NCBI GenBank assembly: GCA_017643685.1
Contig: JAEPMY010000005.1
Span: 1 to 64,000, forward strand
Source of the DNA: Sneathiella sp.
GTDB taxonomy: Bacteria; Pseudomonadota; Alphaproteobacteria; Sneathiellales; Sneathiellaceae
Length of the DNA: 64,000 nt
Reading direction: 5' to 3'
Below, in pieces: positions 24,371-33,442 of this stretch. Positions within the stretch are counted from its first letter, which is position 1, and each line of letters begins with the position of its first letter. Made by a program: the position numbers and the translations under genes. The notes under the pieces were generated by a model. The model worked only from the letters and a program-made list of their open reading frames with translations, had not been told where the DNA came from and did no database searches.

Positions 24371-26590
24371 ATGAAGGTCAAACGCGCATTCTTCCTAATT
24401 TATAGGCTGTTTTTTGGCTCGTTGGGGCAGAATATCTCGTGGATATTGTTGGTCGGGCTTTTATACGTGCAATACCTGAATACGCCTATAATTGAAGGGG
24501 TTCGGAACCGCGCATTTGATGTTTATCAGAAACTGGACCCACGAGATGAACTTCCGCAAAATCCCGTTATTGTTATTGATATCGATGAAAAAAGCCTCTC
24601 TCGGGTCGGGCAGTGGCCTTGGTCGCGTGATGTTATTGCTGATTTGATCACCAAGCTCACCCAGATGGGGGTTGTCGTCATCGGTTTTGATATTGTGTTT
24701 TCTGAACAGGATCGCCTCTCCCCGCCGCTGCTTGCAAAAACACTTCGTGATATTGATGCGGAAACACGTGAGAAACTGGCGAATATTCCCGGAAATGATC
24801 TGGTACTCGCCGAAGCCATGCGTAAATCGCGTGTTGTGTTGGGTGGGTTTATCAGTAACGAAGACGGGGTGACGGAAGGTCATACCGTAGATCGCCTACA
24901 TTCGGTCAACTGGCTTGGTCAGGATCCAGCGGGGTATATAAGATCTGCTGACTATTTTGTGGGAAACCTCCCCATTCTGGAGCGGTCGGCGGCTGGCTAT
25001 GCCAATTTCACACTGGATAATGATTACGATGGGATTGTGCGCCGGGTCCCCTTGTTCAGCCGGGTGAACGGTAAATTGATCCCGATACTGGGGCTCGAAA
25101 TGTTGCGGGTGGCGACCGGTCAAAATCTTCTGATTAAGGCCAATGAAGCAGGAGTTGAGGGCGTCATTGTTGCGAAAACTCTTCTCCCCACGGACGGGTA
25201 TGGGCGAATGTGGATCCGCTACTCCGAATTTAGTAATCAAAATTATATTCCGGCGGTGGATATTCTGGATGGGTCCGTTGATCCAAATCGTATTGCCGGA
25301 AAACTGGCGCTGGTGGGGACTTCTGCCACGGGTCTGAAAGATCTGCGCTCCAGCCCAGTGAACTCGATCATTCCGGGGGTTGAGGTTCATGCGCAAATGA
25401 TCCAAACCATTTTAAGTGGTCAGCATCTATTCCGCGGTGATTTAATGCGTGCGGTTGAATGGTTGGAGCTTGCCGTTGTTGGGGTGATGCTAATTGTCGG
25501 TTTGCCGCTCGCGGGGGCACGGACCATTTTTTTTGTACTGACCGCCATCGTCTGGAGTGTGATCGGAACCTCTGCCTATCTTTATTCTGAAAAATCCATC
25601 CTTCTGGATGTTTCGTATTTTCTGATCTCAACCACGATCCTGTTCATCATTCTTGTATACTCCAGTTTTCGTGCGACTGAGCGACAGCGGGGGGAGATCC
25701 GAAGTGCTTTCTCCCATTACCTCTCCCCGGCCATGGTGGACCAGCTCACGCACTCTCCCGATCAGCTAAAACTCGGCGGGGAGGTTCGGGATATGTCGTT
25801 CCTTTTCTGTGATGTCCGCGGTTTCACAAGTATATCGGAGCAGTTCAACGACGATCCAGAAGGTCTGACAAGCCTGATTAATGACTTCCTGACACCGATG
25901 ACGGATATCATCCTCTCCAATCGCGGGACGATCGATAAATATATGGGGGATTGCATCATGGCCTTTTGGAACGCGCCGCTTCGCGATCCGGATCATGCCC
26001 GTAATGCAGTTAAGGCTGCGCGGGAGATGATTGCAGGGCTTGAGGAAGTCAATAGAAAGCTACGCCAGCAAGCGAAGGAAGAGGGGCGACGCTTTATCCC
26101 GATTAAAGTTGGTGTTGGGGTTAATACCGGCCCCTGTGTTGTGGGGAATATGGGATCACAGCAGCGGTTTGATTACTCGGTACTGGGGGATGCCGTGAAT
26201 TTGGCCTCCCGCCTGGAAGGGCAATGCAAATACTATGGATTTGATATCATTCTCGGCCCGGAAACCGCAGCCAGCCAAAAGCCAGAGGATATGTTGGAGC
26301 TGGACCTGATCGCGGTGAAAGGGAAAAGCGAGGCAGTGCAGGTGTATGGTTATCTCCGCCCGGAGGAGCGGCGAACGGATACGACTGAGTGGCATAAAGC
26401 CCACCATGAGATGCTGGCCGCTTATCGATCCCGAAATTGGCCGCTGGCTGAGGAAAAAATCCGTTTGTGTCTGTCCGCCGCGCCGCATCGTCAGCATTTC
26501 TATGATCTGTATTTGGAACGCATAAGCGGGTATTGCAAACTTGATCCCGGAGAGGGATGGGATGGTGTTTATACATCTCTAACGAAATAA
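24371..26590 (+). CDS. CHASE2-domain class III adenylate/guanylate cyclase
   Basis: A 739-residue membrane cyclase embedded in the secretion operon. An N-terminal helix is followed by an extracytoplasmic CHASE2 domain (about 35-345, with NPVIVIDIDEKSLSRVGQWP and AGYANFTLDNDYDGIVRRVP). Three membrane helices (about 355-440) lead to the catalytic domain (about 470-650). The metal-binding aspartates are in LFCDVRGFTSIS and DKYMGDCIMAFW, and nucleotide-binding motifs are FDYSVLGDAVNLASRLEG and VGVNTGPCVVGN. The Lys of DKYMGD favours ATP as substrate. It should turn an extracellular or envelope signal into cyclic nucleotide. It lies 11 bases after HlyD. Confidence 0.92.
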   Translation: MKVKRAFFLIYRLFFGSLGQNISWILLVGLLYVQYLNTPIIEGVRNRAFDVYQKLDPRDELPQNPVIVIDIDEKSLSRVGQWPWSRDVIADLITKLTQMGVVVIGFDIVFSEQDRLSPPLLAKTLRDIDAETREKLANIPGNDLVLAEAMRKSRVVLGGFISNEDGVTEGHTVDRLHSVNWLGQDPAGYIRSADYFVGNLPILERSAAGYANFTLDNDYDGIVRRVPLFSRVNGKLIPILGLEMLRVATGQNLLIKANEAGVEGVIVAKTLLPTDGYGRMWIRYSEFSNQNYIPAVDILDGSVDPNRIAGKLALVGTSATGLKDLRSSPVNSIIPGVEVHAQMIQTILSGQHLFRGDLMRAVEWLELAVVGVMLIVGLPLAGARTIFFVLTAIVWSVIGTSAYLYSEKSILLDVSYFLISTTILFIILVYSSFRATERQRGEIRSAFSHYLSPAMVDQLTHSPDQLKLGGEVRDMSFLFCDVRGFTSISEQFNDDPEGLTSLINDFLTPMTDIILSNRGTIDKYMGDCIMAFWNAPLRDPDHARNAVKAAREMIAGLEEVNRKLRQQAKEEGRRFIPIKVGVGVNTGPCVVGNMGSQQRFDYSVLGDAVNLASRLEGQCKYYGFDIILGPETAASQKPEDMLELDLIAVKGKSEAVQVYGYLRPEERRTDTTEWHKAHHEMLAAYRSRNWPLAEEKIRLCLSAAPHRQHFYDLYLERISGYCKLDPGEGWDGVYTSLTK

Positions 26591-26709
26591 AATTTCTGAA
26601 ATGTTCGCTAATTGTTGTTAAGTTAATTTAAAATTGTTATAAACCGCACAGTTTATTACCCAGTTTCACCCGACGTTTTTGACCTATCATGCGCCTGATT
26701 GGGGGGCCG

Positions 26710-28041
26710 ATGAAAAAAGACACTCGACTGAAAAACCACTCTGCCAAGTGGTTCACTGGTCTGTTGGCTGGGGCCTCTATGGCGGTTATTTCGTCCTCTT
26801 CGGCCTTTGCAGGTCCGCTGGAAGAGGAACTTGCCTTCCTTTTGGAAACTCATCCACAGTTGAATATCAGCCGGCAGGGTATCATCGCTGCGGATAGCGG
26901 TATCGATGCTGCCAACTCGGGCTTTTTGCCCGTCGTCTCTTTAAACGGAGATCTTGGGTGGGAGCATACGGACAACGATGATCTTGTGGGCCCCTACGAT
27001 ACAGACAGATATAGCGCGAGCGTCGAGGTTCGGCAAAATCTCTATCGGGGCAATAAAACAACAGCGAGTGTGGAAGCGGCGGAAGCGCAGCGGAGCCTTG
27101 CTGATCTTGATCTGTCATATGTGCAGCAGCAGCTTTTGTTCGAAGGTATTGTCGCCTATCTGAATGTGGAACGTTTTGGTTTTCTGCAGTTGTTATCTGA
27201 AGATAACGAAAAGAACCTAAAGCAACAGCTTCGCCTTGAGGATGAGCGGGTGGAGCGCGGCGCCGGTATTGAGGTCGACGTCCTGCAAGCCAAATCCCGT
27301 CTGCAAAGAGCGGTGGAGCGCCGGGTCGCCGTTGAAGGTAGCCTGAAAGAAGCGCGTGCCCGTTACCTGCAAGTATTTGGAAAAACCCCTGACGAAAGCG
27401 GTGCGTTTGAAGCCGTTCCCCCGTTGGAGCGGTTGCCGCAAACATTGGACGATGCGCTTAAAATTGCTGGTGAAAATAATCTGCAATTGAAAAATAGCAA
27501 AGAGCAGGTTCGTGTAGCCGAGGCGCAGAAACAGGTTTATGAGGCAGATTATGCCCCAAGTCTGGATGCGGTCGCCCGATATAAATGGGAAAAGGACATT
27601 GATGGCACTGAAGGAACCGAGCGGAGTTTCTTCGGCGGCCTTGAAATGAAATGGGAAGTTTTCTCAGGCTTCCTGACCGATGCACAGGTCAATCAGGCCT
27701 CAGCCCGTCACAATGCAGCTCTCTCTTCTGTTCAGTATGCCACACAGAAGGTGGAGGAAGAGGTGCGTGTCGCTTGGCGCGCGCTCAAAACTGCGCAAGA
27801 GCGGGAAGCTCTTTTGGAAAATGCGGTGAATATCGCCGCTGAGGTTTTCATAGCGCGTCAAAAACTGCGTGAAGGCGGTAAAGAAACAGCCATTAATGTT
27901 CTGGATGCGGAAAACGAATTTTACGCCGCCAGAATTGCGCAAGTGTCCGCATCCTATGAGGCGCGAGCGGCGGTCTATCGCGTATTGCTCTCCGTTGGGG
28001 AGTTAACCCCTGACAATCTTGGGGTTGTGACCCCAAATTAA
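26710..28041 (+). CDS. TolC-family outer-membrane channel of the type I system
   Basis: A 443-residue outer-membrane efflux protein from the ATG at 26710, which has GGGGGG in front; an ATG at 26689 has none. The signal peptide ends SSSSAFA-GPLEEE. Two OEP repeats follow, with GIEVDVLQAKSRLQRAVERR and, in the second half, GKETAINVLDAENEFYAARI, the typical coiled-coil helices. It completes an ABC-HlyD-TolC export set. A 119-base gap before it may carry its own promoter. Confidence 0.92.
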   Translation: MKKDTRLKNHSAKWFTGLLAGASMAVISSSSAFAGPLEEELAFLLETHPQLNISRQGIIAADSGIDAANSGFLPVVSLNGDLGWEHTDNDDLVGPYDTDRYSASVEVRQNLYRGNKTTASVEAAEAQRSLADLDLSYVQQQLLFEGIVAYLNVERFGFLQLLSEDNEKNLKQQLRLEDERVERGAGIEVDVLQAKSRLQRAVERRVAVEGSLKEARARYLQVFGKTPDESGAFEAVPPLERLPQTLDDALKIAGENNLQLKNSKEQVRVAEAQKQVYEADYAPSLDAVARYKWEKDIDGTEGTERSFFGGLEMKWEVFSGFLTDAQVNQASARHNAALSSVQYATQKVEEEVRVAWRALKTAQEREALLENAVNIAAEVFIARQKLREGGKETAINVLDAENEFYAARIAQVSASYEARAAVYRVLLSVGELTPDNLGVVTPN

Positions 28042-28071
28042 CCATATTACGAAAATGTGATTCGATAATTA

Positions 28072-28098
28072 CGCCCCTTGGTAGCGATGCCAAGGGCG
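28072..28098 (+). terminator. Hairpin downstream of the TolC gene
   Basis: CGCCCCTTGG and CCAAGGGCG pair with one bulged C around an 8-base loop, 30 bases after the TolC stop. No T-tract follows, so termination is uncertain. Confidence 0.4.
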
Positions 28099-28454
28099 TG
28101 CATGCACGCATTTATAAGGGATCAGGCGGGGAAAAGTTCATTTTAGCTATGCTAACCGGAGCTTTTGATTTCGCTTTTATGGTTAATTTTTAAGAGGCAG
28201 CGCGCCCATAAAGGTCAGCAACACCCCTTGTTTGAGGGGGCGTTTTGTCTAACTCTCGCTGCAGTTTCGTAAGATACGTAAAAAAGTGATTTATTTTCAA
28301 TAGCTTGAAAAGTGATGAAGGAAAATCAGAATTAAACGCAATCCATCCCCCAAATGGTGGATGTAAAATGATCAGTATGCTTGGTAATTATAAAGCTGAT
28401 TAGTCTGCTGTTTGTGAAAAAGGCCCAAAAACCTTTATTTTTTTGGGAAAAAAG

Positions 28455-28468
28455 CGTAAAATTTTACG
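28455..28468. promoter_or_regulatory. Palindrome CGTAAAATTTTACG upstream of the RTX gene
   Basis: A perfect 14-bp palindrome 129 to 142 bases before the RTX start. It shares CGTA...TTTTACG with the second palindrome at 28571, suggesting a pair of binding sites for one regulator. Confidence 0.4.
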
Positions 28469-28570
28469 TAAATTAATCAGAAATTATCTGAAAATGTCCA
28501 AGGCCTGCTGCAGGGCTAGCCGAGTGTAGAAGTAGTAGCTGTCCAAAACGAACTTTAATTGACCTATTCA

Positions 28571-28585
28571 AACGTATTTTACGTT
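28571..28585. promoter_or_regulatory. Palindrome AACGTA-TTT-TACGTT at the RTX ribosome-binding site
   Basis: A 6-bp inverted repeat with a 3-base centre, directly before the Shine-Dalgarno GAGGGGG of the RTX gene. Being so close to the start it could act as a repressor site or an mRNA hairpin. Confidence 0.4.
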
Positions 28586-28596
28586 GAGGGGGAATA

Positions 28597-31500
28597 ATGG
28601 CACTCCGTACTGAATTCGAAAGCACGAACTCAACAAATGAAGGCGCATCGGGGCAGGCGGCGATTGTTGAGACGGCTGATGGGCCTGTATATGAAATTCC
28701 CCTCGGGTCGTTCATTATGGATGCTGACTATGCTCGCAATGGTCAAGACCTCGTTCTTAAAGATACTTACGGCCGTGAGGTCACTTTAGATGGTTACTTC
28801 CAACATTCTGAGCTGCCGCCTCTACAAAATGAGTTTGGCGCGAAGGTCCTCGGTTCCTTTGCTGCTAAATTGGCAGGTCCAGGGCAATATGCCCAAAGCA
28901 CAGAAACGGCCTCAACTCTTGGAGAGCCGGTAGGCGCCGTTGAGAATATCTCTGGCAATGCAACAGTTTTACATAAAGATGGCACCAGTGAAAAGCTGGA
29001 GCCGGGTTCTGATATCTATCAGGATGATGTGATCGAGACAGATGGTACCGGTAATGTTGGTATTCTGTTAAAAGATGGTGCGATTATGGGGGTTGGCCCC
29101 GGATCGCGAATGACCATTGATAGCTTCGTTTACGACGCAGGCACAGATGACGGAAATATTGGTCTTTCCTTCCTGAAGGGGGCAGTGTCTTTTGTTTCCG
29201 GTAAAATTGCGAAAAACGATTATGAAGACGTAAATATCAAGGTGCCATATGGCTCTATCGGTATTCGCGGCACCGAATTTGTAGTGGACACCGCAGATAG
29301 CGGGATTGCGACTGTGTTCGTCCTTGGGGGGCGCGTCATTACCTTTACCGGTAATCAGGAGGTTATCCTCACCCCCGGTCAATTGATCAGTATTGCGGCA
29401 ACGGGGCTCACACCTGTTCAGATCCAAACCCTTCAGCAGATCCAACAGCAATTTAAATCTGTGATTGAGGTGCAGGAAAATACACGAACCATTCGCGATG
29501 GCCGCGGCGAAGCAGATGACGGTGTCAATGCGTCTCCTGCTGCTGGAGGCCAGAATAACGGTGAAGCTGCTGAAGGTGAGGGGGAAGACACCGCGCAAGA
29601 GAGCCGTGAAGAAGACTTGGGTGTGAATTTCTTTGATCCAAATCTGGTGACGACCAATGTCGGTGATCTTGATATCGCGGTCCCTTTTGATGTGCCACCG
29701 GATTTCAACTCCCCTTTTGGCACCAATTCAGATGATTTTTTGCAGACGCCATCCGGCGGTATTATCTTTCAGGGAACCGAAGGCCCTGACGTATTCGATG
29801 GGACAAGCTTTAACGATCAGGCATTCGGCTACGGCGGGAATGATACTCTCTCCGGCAGCAAAGGTGATGATCTGATCGATGGCGGCGATGGCGATGACTA
29901 TCTGCAAGGCGGTGAGGGAAGTGTTGACTATCTGCTTGGTGGTGATGGCGATGATGTGATGTTTGGCGATAATGCTGAAGATCCAGATCCGACAACTGGC
30001 GACGATGACACCATGTTGGGTGATGGCGGTAACGATCGCATGTTCGGTGGGGGCGGCCAGGACAGCATGTTTGGCGGTACCGGAAATGACCTGCTCTCAG
30101 GTGAATTTGGAAATGACAGCCTCTATGGCGGTGACGGTCGGGATACGCTGCTTGGCGGCGACGGGGATGATTTACTTTCCGGTGAGGACGGGGATGACTT
30201 CTTCTATGGCGGCGATGGCATGGATAGCCTTTCCGGCGGCGCTGGGAACGACCGCATTATGGGGGATGATGGCAACGATCTCCTTTATGGTGACGGGGGC
30301 GATGATGTCCTCTCAGGTGGGCGAGGTGAAGATCTTCTATTTGGTGGTTTAGCTAACGATGTGCTCTTGGGGCATGCTGGTAGCGATACCCTGTCTGGAG
30401 ATGAGGGCAATGACCTCATGTTCGGTGGTGATGATAATGATATGCTCTTGGGCGGCAGTGGCAGTGATGCCATGTATGGCGGTGAAGGGCAGGATATTTT
30501 GCTGGGCGGCGCCGGCAATGATTTCATGGATGGCCAATGGGGAGATGATTTCCTAAGTGGCGGCGATGGTATTGATATTGCGCAGTTCGTCGGTAATTTC
30601 GCAGATTTTGATATTCAGGTTTTTGGTGACCAGTTTACAGTTCGAAATTCTTCGTCCGGTGATATCGATATTTTGGACAGTATCGAAAAACTTCATTTTA
30701 ACGACGGTGAGTTCTCGCTCGTCAGTTTCTCTCTAAGTGGTGACGCAGAGGTGTCCGAGGAAGGCAGCGCCTCATACCGCATCGAATTGGGCGGTGCTGA
30801 ACTGGAAACGGGGCAGAGTGCGACAATCGAAATTGCCTTAACCGATATCGACACCACGTCTGGTGACTATCAAACGCTGATAAGCGCACTGCAGGAGGCA
30901 AGCGAAAGCACGCCAGGTGTCAGCTTTAGTGTGGTTGAAGGGGCTTATTTGCTGACATTCGATGGTGGCGCAGGTAATGCCACAGCGTTGGAGTTTTCTC
31001 TCGACATCCCGAATGACTATCTGGTTGAAGGGCTTGAGAGCTTTGGCCTTTCCATCGGATCCCCATCGGGCGATGGTCCGGTTGGTAACGGTGTTATCGC
31101 CGTTGTCGGCACAGCGGCTGTGGTGACTGAAATTACAGATGGTGTTTTGCCAACACCTGATTGGCAACTGAGTGAGCTTAGCGGTGATCCGATAGCTGAA
31201 GGTGGGGCCGCGCAGTTTGAAATTTCTTTCACTGGGGCGGATATTGTCTCGGGCAGCAACTTCTCCATTGATGTGGGGTTGGATCTAGGCGATACGGATG
31301 CTGGTGATTTTAACGAGGGACTTGCGGATGCATTGTCTCTTGCCGCTGGATTGGTTGATGGGGTAACCGCTGTGGGCACCCGTCTTTATTTCGATGAAAA
31401 CGCTCCGGCCAGTTTCAGCTTTGATTTAACCACTCTCCTTGATGGTCTCTCTGAAGCTTCTGAGACATTTACAGTCACCATTCAGGATCCGCAGATTAAT

Positions 31501-33390
31501 GACGTTGCGACTGGCACTGTGTCGGTTGGGGAGCAGCAGTCCACCATCACTGATGGGGATGAACTTACCGTTGCGCTGACGGGAGATGCTATCGCGCCAG
31601 AAGGTGGATCTGCGGACTATACAATATCGCTTGATGGTGCGATCCCTGCAGGAGAGACCGTCTCTGTTGATGTGTCTGTCTTAAATAACGGGACAAGTTC
31701 CGCGGATTATGCAGATCTGGAAGCAGCCTTGGCAACGGCGGCTGCGGGTACATCCGGGGTGACGGTCGTTGGGAATACGGTGACATTCGACAGCACCGCA
31801 ACGGACTTTACCTTTGCGTTGGATATCACCTCTGGTGATGGGGTTGAGGCGGCGGAGCAATTCTCCGTTGAGATTGGAAACCCCGTGATCAGCAATGGGG
31901 CGGCTGTATCTATTGATGGCTCAGGCGAGGTCAGCACAGACATTACCGAAGGCGATAGCCTAACTGTTGGATTTACTCAAAGTTTGGTCAGCCGGACGGA
32001 AGGTCAATCTGCTGCCTATACGATCTTACTCAGTGGGCTTGCCGTTGGTATGACGGCCCTTCCTGCTGGGGCTGAGATTTCTTTTGATCTTGATCTAAGC
32101 CATGTGACAACAGATGAGGATGACCTCTCTGAAAGCCTGATTGCGGCTTTGAGTTCGCTTCCCGCTGGTGTGACGGCCGAAGTTGGGGATAGCGGAGTTA
32201 CGATTAGTATAACGGATGCCGCGGTTTTTGATGGCGGTGAGTTGGCTCTCAATTTTGATCTAGGCCTCGTCGCGGCTGATGAATTGGAACCAACAGAGAG
32301 TTTTAATATTGATATCTCTGGACTGAGTGGCACTGATATCAATGTCTCCGGGGGGACAACACGGGTTGTCACCGAAGTTCAGGATGACGGGATTAATCCT
32401 AATATTGCAACAACTGGCGATGATGATTTGTCAGGTGATGATGAGGCTGAAGAGATTGATGCGTTATCAGGTAACGATCTTGTCCACGGGCTAGATGGTG
32501 ATGACACCTTATTAGGTAGTGAAGGTGCTGACACTCTTTATGGCGACGGCGGTTTTGACAGTATGTTTGGCGGTACCGGCAATGATAGTCTGTTTGGCGG
32601 TGACGGCAATGACCAGATTTTGGGTGGTACCGGCGACGATTACCTAAATGGGGGCAACGATAACGACTGGCTCGATGGTGAAAATGGCGCTGACACCATG
32701 CTCGGCGGTGATGGCGATGACCAGATGTATGGCAGCCAAGGTGCTGATGAAATCTACGGTGAAGCTGGATTTGACAGGTTGTATGGCGGTGACCAGAGCG
32801 ACTTGATGAGTGGTGGCATGGGCAATGACACCCTGCAAGGGGCCGATGGGGCCGATACGCTGTATGGCAATGAGGATGAGGACGTTCTTATTGGCGGCAG
32901 CGGGGGTGATTTGCTTGATGGCGGTACTGGTCATGACCAACTTTTCGGCGATAGCGGTAATGATACCCTGATCGGTGGCAACGGGTTTGATAGAATGACC
33001 GGCGGCGCAGATGTGGACGTCTTTGCGTATGAAACCCAAGGCGACGGTACCATTGTCAGCAATGACGATACTTTCTCGGGTCAACATGATGAAATTACGG
33101 ATTTCCAGACGGGTCAGGATATCTTGCAACTGGCGAGTGAGGCTTTTGGATTTGATGGTGGATACACTGCAAGTGATGACTTTGTAACGACCATTGGCGG
33201 TCAGGCATATGACGGCACTAACGCGGACCTCTCTGGTGGGCAGAATACAGGGGAAGCCAAACTGATCTTTGACGGCACCTATCTCTATTATGATAACGAC
33301 CCAGAAAGCGATGGATATACCGTGATCGCTGAAGTGTCATCCGGAACGGTATCGGGGGATGATGTGGTGGTCGCAGGTAGTGGCGGTTAA
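28597..33390 (+). CDS. FecR-domain RTX surface protein, probable type I secretion substrate
   Basis: A very large acidic protein of 1,597 residues without a signal peptide. In order: an N-terminal region (1-105); a FecR domain (about 110-266, with LEPGSDIYQDDVIETDGTGN and VPYGSIGIRGTEFVV); an acidic linker with PAAG at 314-317; and a first block of GGxGxDxLx calcium-binding nonapeptides (about 396-660). Then come four Calx-beta/Ig-like repeats (about 711-1261), a second RTX block (about 1268-1468), and a C-terminal segment rich in Asp, Gly, Tyr and Thr (to 1597) fitting an uncleaved type I signal. GAGGGGG precedes the ATG. The ABC-HlyD-TolC genes directly upstream are its probable exporter. 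An adhesin or matrix role is inferred. Confidence 0.9.
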   Translation: MALRTEFESTNSTNEGASGQAAIVETADGPVYEIPLGSFIMDADYARNGQDLVLKDTYGREVTLDGYFQHSELPPLQNEFGAKVLGSFAAKLAGPGQYAQSTETASTLGEPVGAVENISGNATVLHKDGTSEKLEPGSDIYQDDVIETDGTGNVGILLKDGAIMGVGPGSRMTIDSFVYDAGTDDGNIGLSFLKGAVSFVSGKIAKNDYEDVNIKVPYGSIGIRGTEFVVDTADSGIATVFVLGGRVITFTGNQEVILTPGQLISIAATGLTPVQIQTLQQIQQQFKSVIEVQENTRTIRDGRGEADDGVNASPAAGGQNNGEAAEGEGEDTAQESREEDLGVNFFDPNLVTTNVGDLDIAVPFDVPPDFNSPFGTNSDDFLQTPSGGIIFQGTEGPDVFDGTSFNDQAFGYGGNDTLSGSKGDDLIDGGDGDDYLQGGEGSVDYLLGGDGDDVMFGDNAEDPDPTTGDDDTMLGDGGNDRMFGGGGQDSMFGGTGNDLLSGEFGNDSLYGGDGRDTLLGGDGDDLLSGEDGDDFFYGGDGMDSLSGGAGNDRIMGDDGNDLLYGDGGDDVLSGGRGEDLLFGGLANDVLLGHAGSDTLSGDEGNDLMFGGDDNDMLLGGSGSDAMYGGEGQDILLGGAGNDFMDGQWGDDFLSGGDGIDIAQFVGNFADFDIQVFGDQFTVRNSSSGDIDILDSIEKLHFNDGEFSLVSFSLSGDAEVSEEGSASYRIELGGAELETGQSATIEIALTDIDTTSGDYQTLISALQEASESTPGVSFSVVEGAYLLTFDGGAGNATALEFSLDIPNDYLVEGLESFGLSIGSPSGDGPVGNGVIAVVGTAAVVTEITDGVLPTPDWQLSELSGDPIAEGGAAQFEISFTGADIVSGSNFSIDVGLDLGDTDAGDFNEGLADALSLAAGLVDGVTAVGTRLYFDENAPASFSFDLTTLLDGLSEASETFTVTIQDPQINDVATGTVSVGEQQSTITDGDELTVALTGDAIAPEGGSADYTISLDGAIPAGETVSVDVSVLNNGTSSADYADLEAALATAAAGTSGVTVVGNTVTFDSTATDFTFALDITSGDGVEAAEQFSVEIGNPVISNGAAVSIDGSGEVSTDITEGDSLTVGFTQSLVSRTEGQSAAYTILLSGLAVGMTALPAGAEISFDLDLSHVTTDEDDLSESLIAALSSLPAGVTAEVGDSGVTISITDAAVFDGGELALNFDLGLVAADELEPTESFNIDISGLSGTDINVSGGTTRVVTEVQDDGINPNIATTGDDDLSGDDEAEEIDALSGNDLVHGLDGDDTLLGSEGADTLYGDGGFDSMFGGTGNDSLFGGDGNDQILGGTGDDYLNGGNDNDWLDGENGADTMLGGDGDDQMYGSQGADEIYGEAGFDRLYGGDQSDLMSGGMGNDTLQGADGADTLYGNEDEDVLIGGSGGDLLDGGTGHDQLFGDSGNDTLIGGNGFDRMTGGADVDVFAYETQGDGTIVSNDDTFSGQHDEITDFQTGQDILQLASEAFGFDGGYTASDDFVTTIGGQAYDGTNADLSGGQNTGEAKLIFDGTYLYYDNDPESDGYTVIAEVSSGTVSGDDVVVAGSGG
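29785..30570 (+). repeat. First RTX nonapeptide array
   Basis: Degenerate 27-base repeats encode GGxGxDxLx calcium-binding nonapeptides, for example GGDGDDLLSGEDGDDFFYGG. The DNA repeats (GGCGGTGATGGCGATGA types) are diverged, so recombination by slippage is possible but not evident. Confidence 0.9.
32400..33000 (+). repeat. Second RTX nonapeptide array
   Basis: A second block of calcium-binding nonapeptide repeats (LLGSEGADTLYGDGGFDSMF, GGNDNDWLDGENGADTML) near the C-terminus, separated from the first by the four Calx-beta-like domains. Confidence 0.9.
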
Positions 33391-33413
33391 TGGGTTGTTT
33401 GATAAGACATATG

Positions 33414-33441
33414 AAAGGCGGCTGAATTAGCCGCCTTTTTT
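33414..33441 (+). terminator. Terminator after the RTX gene
   Basis: AAAGGCGGCT and AGCCGCCTTT form a 10-bp stem with a 5-base loop, followed by T's through 33441. It lies just past the convergent gene's stop at 33443 and may serve both strands weakly. Confidence 0.9.
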
Positions 33442-33442
33442 G

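Larger units (their letters stand above)
28042..28596. other. Long intergenic region between the TolC gene and the FecR-RTX gene
   Basis: A 555-base stretch with no credible gene. It contains a hairpin after the TolC gene (28072-28098), a weak terminator-like hairpin (CCCCT...AGGGG then GCGTTTT, about 28224-28247), and a cluster of TACG-containing palindromes (about 28267-28281, 28455-28468, 28571-28585) before the RTX gene. The second half is very A/T-rich and probably holds the RTX promoter. A small RNA ending at the weak terminator cannot be excluded. Confidence 0.6.

Noticed and set aside
29068-32372. Long open frames on the minus strand within the RTX gene
   Set aside because: They mirror the biased repeat codons of the RTX gene and have no ribosome-binding sites or domain patterns.
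29785-33000. Regular repeats considered as a CRISPR array
   Set aside because: They are in-frame degenerate 27-base units encoding calcium-binding nonapeptides, without constant repeats and unique spacers.
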